Of a stretch of DNA of 64,000 nucleotides, positions 24,219 to 35,700 are shown piece after piece (the first letter of the stretch is position 1; the number at the start of each line of letters is the position of its first letter). The stretch is from Kingdonia uniflora (taxonomy: Eukaryota > Streptophyta > Magnoliopsida > Ranunculales > Circaeasteraceae). Below the pieces are notes generated by a model that worked only from the letters and a program-made list of their open reading frames with translations, did no database searches and was not told the DNA's origin. The translations under genes and the position numbers were made by a program. The stretch is taken from assembly GCA_014058105.1 (NCBI GenBank), contig JACGCM010002535.1:1736001-1800000 (forward strand), given 5' to 3'.

Positions 24219-24650
24219 GGGAGAGGATTCGGGGACCCTAACGAAATTGACCCTAAGGAGACCCTAGATGACAACCATACATCTGTATGAGATGTGTGGT
24301 TCACAAAAATCTCCCTTTTCTTATTATAGAATGAGCTGGATATAGTTGTTGAGGTGGATATTAGAGACTGATGTAGCCTCTCTCTTATGTGGCATCTCAT
24401 ATTTGAATTTGCTTCAGTTTCTCTGGATGACATCCCTCTCTGACAATTACTTTCTCTCTCTCTATCACTCTCACTCTCTCTCCCGAAAAAAGAAACTGAG
24501 ATTCGACAGCAGATAGAAGGAAGAAATAGCAGTGTAAGAAAGGGAAGAAATAGCTTGGAAACCATAGAAAGTTGAAATTGAACTTGGGGGTGGATTCAAT
24601 TTGTGGGTGGAAGGAGCTACAAATTGCACTTCAAATTCAACTTGGAGACC
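24219..24650 (+). repeat. left terminal inverted repeat of the MULE
   Basis: The outermost ~130 bases match the reverse complement of 35560-35691 with few differences. Similarity resumes near 24500 ('gaaactgagattcgacagca') and 24595-24650 ('caatttgtgggtggaaggag'). It contains a CT-rich leader-like stretch (24450-24482), as the right end does. Confidence 0.92.
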
Positions 24651-25648
24651 ATAGAAACTTCGAGCAAGAACTTGGGTAATTGATATTTCTGATTTTTGTT
24701 TGTTTCCCCCTTGTTATTTTCTTTGTTGGATGAGTAATTTGCTATGGTTAGGGTTTTTAAATTTTTTGTTAGGGTTTTCTATCTTTCTTGTTTTTTTGTA
24801 ATTTACACAAAGGGAACCCTTACACAAATTCTTGTTTGTTGAAAGGGATAGTTAGTGTTGATTGGAATATAGAGATATTGTCATCACATATTTGTGTTTA
24901 TTTTATGCCATTCCCAGATAAGTTGTTCACGCCTTTTTTTGAAAAAAAAATTTTACTAAATTACTTTGTTAGGCATTTCGAAATGGGGGAACATTTGTGT
25001 TTGTTTTATGCCAAAAATTACAGAGATAACTCTAGAGTACCCCCTAGAGTATAAGTTGGGTAATTGCGATTTCTACTGCAGTGAAAAGTAAATTAAATAT
25101 TGTCGATTACTACATATTAGTCAACAATATTTTATGTAGCTTCTTTGTTTTGTAAAGTAGTTGAAGTAGTTAAGATTCCAGTGCATCCTGAAGTTGTTAA
25201 TCCCCTATGTGAAGTTCTATGTTGTTCAAAAATAGTAGATTCCATATTTGAATTGAGTAATCCCATATCTCATGCTAGGTATGTTCAGAAAATAGTAGAT
25301 TCCAATGTCAAATATTCCAATTTGTCGAGCACCAGTCATGGTCAACAATACTATTTATGGTGTAAATGTTAAGTTCTTACACTTTATGTTGACAGCCCCT
25401 ATTTGCTTCATAATTTTATTACCTATGAATTTTGTGATTATTTTTAATGATAAGCAATAGATGCAAAGCTATCTCGGCCAACATCAAATACAAAGAAATG
25501 TGAGGCAGAGCAAGATCTAGGACTCGTTAATGTTAATAAACACCAACCAAGTCACAAAAGAAAGAAGAACATGAATGAAGGAATAGAAACTGATAAAGAA
25601 CCATAGATTGATAAGCTTAATGATGACTCTTCCCCCCAAAGGAATGAT

Positions 25649-27605
25649 TTGGGGGATGGATCTGCTGAAGAGGCATTGGGAGCCCAACGAACTAAAGGTG
25701 ATGCTATGAATGAGGATAATGATGAAGCTCCTCCAATGTCTGAAGAACCACAAACTAAGGTGTCCCAGGAAGAAATTGCAGTTCCCATTGACGATACATA
25801 CCTACCTGATAGGAGTTTTCTATTGAGTTTCAAATTCCACCGGGCAAGATCTATTTACCTTAAACAGGTAAAGTAGTTAGGGACCCATGTAGTTTTATTC
25901 AAAAGTATTTTAGTCGTTGTCCCCTTATTTTGTCTACGCTATTTTGTTTTTTAACTATATTGGAGTAATATTTAATGATATTCTTCAATATTTTTATACA
26001 GGAGCCTAGTTGTCTCCGCGTGCACCACCATGCTCCAACATGGCACCTTGACAAGGAAGCAACAATTGTTCACGACCTGGTTATGCTGGCAAGTTTAGAT
26101 ATGATTAGTGAGATTTCTTACGAGCACTACAACGCGGGACTGATTTTTTCAATATGCAAGCATTGGCAGCCAAAGACAAACACATTCCATTTTAGTTAGG
26201 AGGAGATGACTCTAAGTTTAGATGAAGTGCAACACTTGATAGGTTTGTCGGTTGATGGTGACGTTCCAATAACTGAAGGTAGTTGGCCATTGCCAAAGCT
26301 TGTTGAGATTTTTAAGAGGAATCTTTACCAAGATGTGGATTTTTTTAACTCAATCAAAATTGGAGGTCAAGGCAATTCTTTGTCTCTAGTAAAATTGCTG
26401 AACTTCTATGCGGGGAAATTGGAGAAGTATAACGATAGCATACAGAATGAAAGGCCAAATGGACAGAAGAAGAAGAAGAAGAAGAAGAAGAAGAAGAAGA
26501 ATAAGGCAATATCAGCCTTATCTGTTGCGCGCACATACATGCTGTATGTATTGGGTACTTTTTTATTGTTGGAATAAAAGGGAAGTTATGTGAGTGCACG
26601 GTATCTGTATTTCCTTTAGAAGGACAAAGCGAACATCAAGTGGTCTTGAAGCTTTGCAGTTCTTGCGCACTTGTTTCACAACCTAAGTACAGCATCTCGA
26701 ACAGACGGGAAACAGTTTGCTGCTTATACGACGCTCCTTGAGGTACACCCTACCGAAATTCAACTATGATTTACTATGTAGCTTAAAATTGTATTTCTCA
26801 TATTATTTCCACACCTTCTTTTGTTACTGTATGCAATCGTGGATATTTGCTCACTTTCCAAAGCTACCTGGCATACCTAAGGGGTAACATTCAGATGCAA
26901 CGGAGTATTATACTAGGTGGAAATAGAGTTTAAGTATTACTGATCATACCGGTGCCCGTGACTTGTTTAAATATAAAAAAGCATTTGATAACTACAAGGT
27001 TGAAGATGTAAGTAACCTTCCCATTTTATGTATATAAGGCCTAGTACATTTGATGACGTTTTTTTTTTAACTAAAATGATGTTGTATTTGTATAGGTTTT
27101 GTAGGACCCATATAAGACAGAAAGAAGGTCCGACCATGACTTCAAAGAGAACACTTTCTTTAATGGGCTTACATCTAGTCCAGACCATGTAGAGCCCATC
27201 TACCCTGATAGGGTTGTTAGGCAGTTTGTAAGGATACAGCCAATCCCTAAGAACCCAAAATGTGTTAAAGTGTCAAGGTTGAGAACATGGGATGGAGATG
27301 AGCCGAAATAATACAAACCTAAGTATGACTGGATTGATGTATTTTCGAAGGGATTGTGGAAGGAATGGATAGTGAGGATTCATGATAGAGGAAGGAGGTT
27401 GAGGGGGGGACCTGCACTGGGGTACATACAGTGGTTTCAGTCAGTCTCCTGGACCAAAATTTGTCCACCAACTGTAGACATTTCTACCGATGATGATATC
27501 GGGTTATCAGCATGTCACCCCATAGGGCGGGTGTTAAGTAAATTAAATAATTGCGAAGTACTGGTAAGTAGCACTAAACCAGATGGATCATTAAACATTG
27601 CATGA
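25649..27605 (+). pseudogene. plant mobile domain (PMD) gene of the MULE, broken
   Basis: An acidic N-terminal exon (25649-25867) is followed by a PMD block. It contains 'HHHAPTWHLDKEA' (near 26030), 'EISYEHYNAGLIFSICKHWQ', 'EEMTLSLDEVQHLIGLSVDG' (from 26200) and 'ARTYMLYVLGTFLL'. These match the family pattern of a histidine-rich opening, then 'W.PET.TFH', 'GEMT.TLDDV..LLGLP' and 'ARAYLLYLLG'. Later parts include 'WIFAHFPKLPGIP' (26840) and 'RVVRQFVRIQPIPKNP' (27210-27260). An in-frame TAG at 26197-26199 stands where the family has a residue before the EMT motif, and a frameshift follows 26577. A (AAG)n run at 26465-26503 adds about 11 lysines. PMD proteins include host regulators (MAIN, MAIL1) and many transposon-borne copies; this is the latter. 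Confidence 0.85.
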
Positions 27606-27678
27606 ACCAGATAATTATTTTTGCATTATTTGCAGAAGTTGTTGTTCTAAATCATGTAGTTATTGGGTGGTTCTATAG

Positions 27679-29150
27679 ATGGAAGTCAGTGGGGAGGTCC
27701 CTAATGTTTGTGAACGTGAACAATATCTCATGTGGAGGGATGAAAATAAGGCATTGGTGGAACAGATATCGGCTTTGAAGGAGGAAGTCCAGAAGATGAA
27801 AGACCAAAAAAAGCAAAAACAGTAGAATGAAAAGGAAAGATATGAGATGATAACAGAGTAATTAACTGAGAAGGTTAGTAGTACTTAACATAAGCCATTT
27901 TAAAAGAATTTTTGGGATTCTTGATCTGTGGATTAAAATCAACAATTATTTATTTTCTAATATATATTCTTAATCACAGGCAACTGAATGCAAGCAGCTG
28001 AAGGATGAAAACAAAGCATTGGTGGAACATATATCGGCTTTGAAGGAAGAAGTCCAAAAGATGAAAGACCAAAAAAAGCAGGAAAATGAAAAGGAAACAT
28101 ATGAGATGATAACAGAGAAATTAACTGAGAAGGTTAGTATTACTTAACAAAAGTCCTTTTAGAAGAATTTTTGGAATTGTCGATCTGTGGCTTAAAATTG
28201 ACAATTGTTTATTTTCTAACATATATTCTTAATCACAGGCAACTAAATGCAAGCAGCTGAGGGCCAGAATTGAACAAATGAAACAGGACAGAAAACTCAA
28301 TGATATTGTTTACAAATAATATATGAAATCATTTGAAAAGCTACCTGCAAAGTTGGAAGAGAAGGTAACTATGTTTGACTGCGTTCTTCATTTGGTTAAG
28401 TAATTTATTTGATGATATTATTATAAGATGAGACATCACTCATAAATAAAATACACACTAATGATTATATACAGACAATTTTATACAAAGCTTTGAATGA
28501 TTGCAAGAAAGCCTGTCACGGGAGTTGGTAAAGAAGGTATCATCCCAACCTTTATAACTTTGTTTAGGTTTTTTATTCCAAGATCATATCACTGATATAT
28601 AAACAACTTTGTTTTTGTATCAATTTGGTTTTTTATGCAGACAAAAGAGTGTCAAGTTCTAAAAGTGGAAAACACAAAGTTGGTAGAGGATATGAGAATA
28701 AAAACAGGTGTTGATGCTTCTAATGCAAGCCTGGAAATAGAGTTGGCAAAACAGGTATCATCTTAACCCTATTTACTGCAATTAAAAGTCTTCACAACCC
28801 TATCTCTAAGTTTAATTATTTATCTCGTTTATGTTATGGAAAATTATCTTCAGAGAAGATAATGCAAGTTACTATAAGATATCAATGCTAAGTTGGTAGA
28901 ACACTCTGAAAGACAACACCCAGAATCTGTCCCTGTGAGTTCTTAAACCTATCATTTCCCAAATTGTTGCATAATGTAAGCTTATGTGGTGGAATTCCTC
29001 TTTGATAGAATGTACTTGTTGCATTTGAATAGCTTGCTGTGATTCCAAAAGGAGAGGCAGTGTCTTCACGTGATTTGCAGAAAAAGATTGATAAATTAAC
29101 TGTCAAGTATGAAGAGGTCGTGAAGAGGTTAAAAGAGAAAGAATCGCTTG
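27679..29150 (+). pseudogene. coiled-coil exons of the MULE PMD gene, internally duplicated
   Basis: Successive exons encode Lys/Glu-rich heptads: 27679-27873 ('ALVEQISALKEEVQKMKDQ'), 27981-28134 ('ALVEHISALKEEVQKMKDQ'), 28239-28366 and short blocks near 28640-28755 and 29030-29150. Most are bounded by 'cag' acceptors and 'gtaagt/gttagt' donors. The first two exons and the intron between them are a ~263-bp tandem duplication. In-frame stops occur in several. It is probably the C-terminal coiled coil of the PMD protein, by analogy with PMD proteins that carry long C-terminal helices. Confidence 0.65.
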
Positions 29151-29866
29151 TAAGTTGGTTTGGATGGAAGTAGGGACATATTCGTTGATTGTCGCATACT
29201 CGACCGTATTTATGCGTTTGTGTTTTAAGGGTTTAAAACTATTTTTCGTACTTTTATTACAACTATTTTTGTGTTTTAAGTATGTTCTCTCTGTTAATAT
29301 TACTTTAAGGGATACTTTGATTGATGGATATGCTATAGGGCATTTGTTGAGAACAGTATACCAATTTGTCGATTATTGTACTCTCCGACAATTTTACTAT
29401 CGAGCACTCTGCCTTCGTCGACATTTTTACTATTGGTTGATGCACTGATTGACTTAAGATGTTATAAAGATGTTATAACTAGTCCTCATACTCGATTATT
29501 TTGCATGCTACAACCAAATACACCATTATTCAGCTCTTTTAATGCTTTTACACATATAATTGCATCAAATTATAGGTGGGTAGCCAAGTGCAAGGCCGAC
29601 ACTACGATACATGATAAGAAAATCCAAACCCTCGTAAGTTACCACCCTTAAGGGTTTGTTTTCAAATGTTGTACTTCAATGGATACTTAATCCCTTGTTG
29701 GCTGGTATACCGTGATTGTAGCGTTGCCAACTCATCATTATTAAAGAGATGAAGAAGAAGCTTGAAGTCGAGCACTATGAATGGGTATCCCCTTTCAATA
29801 AATTGAACGTTCACAATACATTCCTGCTTCTGCCCCCATGCATTTCACTAGCTGCCATCCATTGTT

Positions 29867-30769
29867 GTGCAGGAGGCTTGGCGTCAAGCAATAAAGAACG
29901 AATTTCATAGCAGAGAATTAGTAGAGAAGGACAATCCAACATTCATTAAACTATTTGATCAATACGATAGATTCTACACTATAACACAACAAGGGCCCAA
30001 AGGTGACTATCAAGAAGATTTCACAGTGACGGGGGAAAATCAAGACAAGCTTATGGACGTTAGGAGGGAAAATGTTGTACTGAAGAAGAAGATAAATGAG
30101 ACATTGTTTCAATTATATGTGAAGTATCATCTAGATGTGCGTGGTGTCCAAGGGGAAGATGGCAATTCGGCTTTTAGGGTGCCGGCAATAATTAAACATC
30201 AAAGTCAAAACAAATTTAAGAAGGTAATGAATTCGTTGGAGTCTTTGTTGACAAAGGATCCAGCATTTTGGAAGACTATTTTCAACCAGTCTTTGGATAC
30301 CCATTTCAGTTCGTGAGGTAAGATGGTGTACGAGCAGTTACGTCGTGCTTGTTCATATGGTGGTCAACATGTGGAATATAGGCACATGAGACATTTGTTT
30401 ACTACATGTTATGAGAAGGTTATGGTCTTTATTAGCAATCATGAGGCATACACATTCTTACCTCTATTTTGGATTAGAAAAAGCAACCACATATCGAATG
30501 AAAAAAGGTTTAAAAACCTGGTTGGGGACACTACTAAGTTTTGGTGGGTTGGATTGGGTTCGGACAACCAATATGTGAGATTGTTTACGAGGTATGGACC
30601 ACCAATGCCTCCAGTTCCTACTACCTGGCTTGTTCATGTAGATTTGGGGCTTCGTGGTGATTTTCAAAGGGACATGGTACATAAATGGTTTGGTGTAACA
30701 AATAAGCTATTCAAGGCTTTGCTCAAAGAGAACAATGTCAAGGGGTACAAATTGAACGACCTCATCTAG
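29867..30769 (+). pseudogene. two adjoining ORFs of unknown function in the MULE
   Basis: The first ORF (29867-30316, 149 residues) opens after a 'tgttgtgcag' acceptor and reads 'EAWRQAIKNEFHSRELVEKD'. The second (30323-30769, 148 residues) lies in another frame 6 bases on ('HMRHLFTTCYEKVMVFISN', 'DTTKFWWVGLGSDNQYVRLF'). They probably form the last exon of the PMD/coiled-coil transcript split by a frameshift near 30317. I recognise no domain. A ~75-base imperfect duplication ('aagcaaggggggg...tacattttttgggggg') follows at 30770-30910. Confidence 0.55.
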
Positions 30770-31129
30770 TAAGCAAGGGGGGGAAGTGTATAGTATGTTT
30801 GGTTTTTTTTTTTGGGCGATAACCAGTACATTTTTTGGGGGGAAAAACAATTAGTCATCTACTAAGCAAGAGGGGAAAGTATATAGTACATTTTTTGGGG
30901 GGATAACCACTACTAAAAGATTTTTTGTTGTAACACTTATTGATGATGGCCAATTTGGTTGGTCTGAAATCCCTGATGTATGCAGTTGTTTATAGGGATC
31001 ACTTGTTTATATTGTAAAACTTTTGGGAGACAGATTAATGTAAATACACTTATTTATATCTTAAAATTCTTGGTTGTTTGCATTATGTGTATGTTCTTAT
31101 TGATTATATTGTGGAAACTGGCCGCATTC

Positions 31130-31161
31130 AAGATTGTCGGTTAGTTGGCGTAAACGACAAT
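31130..31161. repeat. 29-bp ATTGTCG palindrome (one of a family)
   Basis: 'attgtcggtta', a 7-base loop, then 'taaacgacaat' (31133-31161): an 11-bp stem with one mismatch. A near-identical copy is at 31387-31415. Other copies are at 25099-25128, 28176-28205, 29364-29392, 33146-33174, 33191-33217, 34889-34916, 34919-34946 and 34961-34988. All lie in introns or spacers of the MULE. Confidence 0.75.
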
Positions 31162-31729
31162 TTGAAATGTTAGTTTAGATAAATGCATTTTGGACAGTGC
31201 TGCATGAAGTTGTTCAATTACGATCCCTTTTTGTGGTAGACTGATTAATGGGAACCCCTGATTAATATATTTGGCTTGGTATGAATTTTCTGTTGCTCAA
31301 GTTGTCCACCTATGGTGTAGTCTGAACTCCCATTGTCTGTTTTGTATTATCGATCAACTAGGCATCCGACAACCTTGAAATTAAGGATTGTCGTTTAGTT
31401 TACGTAAATGACAATTTCTAGTCTGTAGAAGACTCCACAACACCTAGCCAAAGGACATAGTCAACCAAATCCATCATTCCACAAATTATTATAATAAGTA
31501 CAATTCAGTAATATTATTGCAATGGACGGATTCCAAGTCATAGTACAAAATAATCACACTTTATAAACTAAGATGAGTGAAATCACCGGATGGTCACTTA
31601 GTTTAGGACATGGCACTTGTGACATACATTGATAATAAAGTGAAAAAGAAATAAACTTGTTGCTCATGCATGGTTGGCTTCTTATTCTCCTAGAAGTTGT
31701 TGTTCTCATGGTTGTTATTCCTCATGCGT

Positions 31730-31748
31730 CCCCCCCCCCCCCCCCCCC
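31730..31748. repeat. C19 homopolymer
   Basis: Nineteen consecutive C between the two convergent MULE genes. Length is unreliable in any assembly. Confidence 0.95.
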
Positions 31749-31909
31749 ATACATGGAGAGTGCCACAATTTAGGCTAGAAACGGTTATAGATTAATCAAG
31801 CAAAATGTGGGAGGTTATGCATAGTATCAAAGTTATACTTACTTGTTTTGGGTACCTTCATTTTAAGAAGTGGGCAAGTCCATTTGTCGTGGTTGCCAAA
31901 TAGTCCACA

Positions 31910-34320
31910 TCATGTACATGTTCTTTTCTTTTTCTCAACAGCTTCCTCCATCCCCCCCCCCTTCCTTCTCCCTCCTCTCTTGTAATCTAATTTGGCTCGG
32001 CCCTTTGTTTGAACCACTAGAGGGTTCAAAATGGAAGTTGGTAGCATCATAGATTCCCCGAAAGTACTTGTCGTGGTTGTTTCCGATGGTTCTAAGACTG
32101 TCATAGGCTGATCGTAATGGTCAAGGTAAGACTCAATCTCATCTAGCTTCGAAATCATGAATTCAAACTTTTCTTTAGTATTTGAAGCCCTGTCAAATAG
32201 TAACGATGCCTGAAGTGATAAGTGGCTATGGCGCAACGGTTGTCGTAAGTTCTCGAGTGATAAGTGGCTCTCATCATACGACCGAGAGAATTTATTTGCA
32301 CCTATCCTCCACCTTGCCATAATGAAAGCCTCTGGAATTTTAAGAATGTCATATTTCGAGAAAACTTTGAGGAGGTGCCGGCATGGGATTCCAACGTACT
32401 TTAACAACTTGCATCCACAATGACCGGTTAGCTTCTCCAAGTCTATATGCAACTCGAACGACTCTGGATGGCCACTATGCAATTTGACAGTAAGTACACG
32501 TACGTTACCTTCTACTGATATTTCCAATGCAACGAAGCGAACTACTTGTTCAAACTGCTCCTCAAGTTTATGGAACATTGTTCTTGTATATATTTTTGCA
32601 GCGTCTTTCAAAAAGGATTGATGAGGAGCTACTTGACGATATTTGTTCTCAGAAGCGAAGTCTTCTTCCCTCTCCCGTTCATATGTCTCCAACAGGGCGG
32701 TGGCATACATGGTCACAAAACTGTACAACCCAGTAGTTGGAAGTAACCAACCATTGAAGAAATTATTCATTGACTCACTACACCCTGTAGTGCTCATGCC
32801 TGCAAAGAAGGTTGATCAACTCCATAATGGTATCCATCTCTCTCTTATATTGAATATCCCTTGCATCCAATGGTTATCATCCAACTTATTTTTCTTCATT
32901 AGTTTTATCCACCTTGCATCGAAATCCCTAGGATTATAAGTGTCGTGTTTTAGTGAATCAATCTCTTACCTAAACGAAGATGGTACCCGATAAATATGGC
33001 CTATTTTCTCTGGGAATTTGTGTGTGATGTGTCATAGGCAAAAACGATGGATGGTGTTTGGGAAAACCTGTAAATAAATAATTTCATAACTGAGTAGACA
33101 CTAACTCGTAAGGGGATGCCCTGTAATATATATTGTCCATTACATATTGTCGATACCCAATGGTAATCAACAATATACCATGCCCAACATATTGTCGACA
33201 CACAGTGGTAGACGACACTATGTCCTGGACAACACATTAACCTATTCATGCTTACCTTGGGTACTGCAACTCCCATAGCTGCATCCTGATCAGTGATAAG
33301 TGAAGTAGGGTGTTTGTTGTTTATTGCTTTTAACCAAGTATGAAATAACCATACAAATTTTAATTCTTGTTCATTCCTTAGTATAGCATATCCGTATTGA
33401 ATCGTTTGGAAGTGGTTGTTGATTTCGACAAACGGGGCAAAGGGCATTTTATACACATTCGTTCGATATGTAGTATCAAAGGTGACCACATCCCCAAAAG
33501 TCTCGTACGCGCACCTTGACCGTCCATCAATCCAAAAAAAAATAAGTGCTCGGTCCTCTTTATCCAATTCAATATCAAAATAGAACATTGGATCATCAAT
33601 TTGTTTTTTCCTAAACCATTCTAATGTCGCTTGTTCATTACCTCTTGCTAGCCTTTCTTTGTTTACCTTTTCCTTGTGGTTGTAGCAGTCTCATTTGCTG
33701 AAGGTTTTCTCTGGAAACAAAGTTGGTACCTTGCTGACTAAAATGTCGTGGAGCTCAAAGGTCTCTGTAAGGTTTTTGGCTGCATCTGGGAAAAACCTGT
33801 TCACCTTCATACGATGATGATTGCGGGGAGACACAATTTTATGGTTATGGAAATCCAAAAAACTAGTCACAACATATTTATGGAGTTTGCCATTCCAATT
33901 GATGTTTAGCGTTGCTTTACACCCGCATTTATCTGATGATCGTCTATTCCCATCTCTTTCACTACTCTCCGGATGTATCCCTATATTCTTCTTCGAAAAT
34001 CTACTATTCGAACAACAGAATTTAACTCTAGCTACTTCCTTTGATCTGTTTCTCTTAGTGAAATTGCGCTTTTTTGTGGAGAATCCTTGACCCTTTCCAT
34101 ATTATTCATAGCAAGCACGTGCATCTTCAACAGTCTCGAAATGTTGACCCTCGTACGGGGGGTCTGCAAACAACGGATATACGTTCCTCTTCAGCCCTTT
34201 CTGGTGACTCTTCGGCAATGATTTTTGTCTAATTCTCACCAACAGAGTCATCCATTGTATGTTGATCACACTGGCACGTTCATAGATAAGATCATTTAGA
34301 ATCATATAACATTTAGTTTG
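31910..34320 (-). pseudogene. FAR1/MULE transposase (broken)
   Basis: Read on the minus strand. An N-terminal FAR1-type zinc domain lies at about 34140-33800 ('DKCGCKATLNINWNGKLHKY', 'FHNHKIV'). The MULE DDE transposase core lies at about 33640-33240 ('VVTFDTTYRTNVYKMPFAPF' with the first Asp, 'SLITDQDAAMG' with the second). An intron of about 185 bases (33254-33070, K|VFPNTIHRFC join) follows. The C-terminal part (32800-31910) holds the SWIM zinc finger ('HCGCKLLKYVGIPCRHLL'). Such proteins cut and join Mutator ends, and the host FHY3/FAR1 light-signalling factors derive from them. In-frame stops at 34102-34104, near 33691, near 32967 and near 32816 inactivate it. Otherwise the frame is kept almost throughout, so decay is by point mutation. 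Confidence 0.93.
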
Positions 34321-34888
34321 AAATAAGGGGAAATAACTCAAACGGTTACATTATGTAGTCAAAATATTAGATTACAAAATACATATTACGTTAAGCAAAA
34401 CAAAACGTTACCCCCTTCAACACCCGCACTTAGCTATCCACCTATAAGACCTAAATGTTAGATACCCTAACTTTCACATCTAATTGCAATCACATTCTTC
34501 CCAACTATATCGACACCTTTGCCAACTGTCTGAAGAGTCACCAAAAGAATCGTTTGCTTCATTTATACATTATAACTCTTTTTTTCCCAATACTTAGTTT
34601 CTAGATGACCGAATTCTAATTCGAACTCAATTTTAGCTTGCGCACTTTCTTTTTCCTCTACGTATTCCACAATCTCATCTCTCTGTGTCAGGTGTGGAAA
34701 CTGCAATATAGACATCATCCTGCCTCTCTGTGTCGTCCATGCAAAAATACTCTGTAAGTAATTTATGCACCCATGCGATACATCTAAACCCCATTGCCAT
34801 TCTGAAGATTCTGAAAGAAGAAGATGACTTAACACATCACAACAAACCCCAAACTAAAAATAGAAAGTCAAATTAGAACAGGCCATAA

Positions 34889-34988
34889 ATTGTCGACTGT
34901 ACATATGATTGACAATTTATTGTTGATCATCGCAGTCTCCGACAATAAGGTCTTATACGAATTATCGATTGCCCAGGTCGGCGACAAT
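34889..34988. repeat. cluster of three ATTGTCG palindromes, right subterminal
   Basis: Three 28-base units at 34889, 34919 and 34961 each run from an ATTGTCG-like left end to a GACAAT right end. They lie between the transposase start and the right inverted repeat, a place where subterminal transposase sites often sit. Whether they bind transposase is inference. Confidence 0.65.
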
Positions 34989-35269
34989 AACACGGGTTTT
35001 ACAATGGGGTCTGTATTTCTTGAGGTCATCAAAATCCATATTTGGACAGTACAGGGGATACAATTACTCACCTTGCTAGTTATGGTATTATGTTGGCGAC
35101 TGAGAAAAGCATAAATTTCCAATTTTCAGATCTGGAATAGAAAGGGGAAATCACAAATAATTTTATAAAGTACACAAACCCTAAAAACAGGAAATCACTC
35201 CAACAAAGAAATACAATACAAAAACAAACCCTAAGCACAAACAAAGAAGAAACAGTTACAAAGGTGGTT

Positions 35270-35691
35270 GCTCGAAGTTGAATTCGCAGCTCCTTCCACC
35301 CACAAATTGCTTCCACCTCCAATTCATAGCAAATTGCGTCTACTCTCATGCTCTCTCTCCCACTGATATCTTTTCGATCACTCTGCCGTCGAATCGTAAA
35401 AAAAAAAATTCAGGTGAGAGAGAGAGACACACAGATCAAAGGTGTGAGAGACAGAGAGAGAAAGAGAGTTCGTCTGCAGAGAGGTATGGGCTGAACATTT
35501 GGGGAAATGTGTTTTCAAATTCAAACAGAGCTACCTCATTCCTTAAAGGAAGCCACCTCAACAACTATATCCAGCTCATTCTATAATAAGAAAAGGGAGA
35601 TTTTTGTGAACCACACATCTCATACAGATGTGTGGTTGTCATCTAGGGTCTCCTTATGGTCAATTTCATTAGGGTCCCGGAATACTCTCCC
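35270..35691 (-). repeat. right terminal inverted repeat of the MULE
   Basis: Reverse complement of the left end, closing with 'ctctccc' at 35691. The inner part has a GA-rich tract at 35414-35470 and the 'ctccttccacccacaaattg' block near 35290, matching 24600 on the left. Confidence 0.92.
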
Positions 35692-35700
35692 AATTTGTTA

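Larger units (their letters stand above)
24219..35691. mobile_element. Mutator-like element (FAR1-type MULE), 11.5 kb
   Basis: The two ends are long inverted repeats beginning 'gggagag' and containing 'ggagaccctagatgacaacc' and 'agaatgagctggatatagtt'. They are nearly identical for about 130 bases and patchily similar for about 400. Flanking 9-mers are 'aatttttta' (24210-24218) and 'aatttgtta' (35692-35700), 8 of 9 matching, as expected of the 9-bp Mutator target duplication. Inside are a FAR1/MULE transposase (minus strand, from the right end) and a plant-mobile-domain plus coiled-coil gene (plus strand, from the left end), converging near 31 kb. Stops in both show that this copy is no longer autonomous. 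Confidence 0.94.

Noticed and set aside
25552..25833. Minus-strand Ser-rich ORF opposite the PMD N-terminal exon
   Set aside because: Shadow of the acidic plus-strand exon at 25649-25867.
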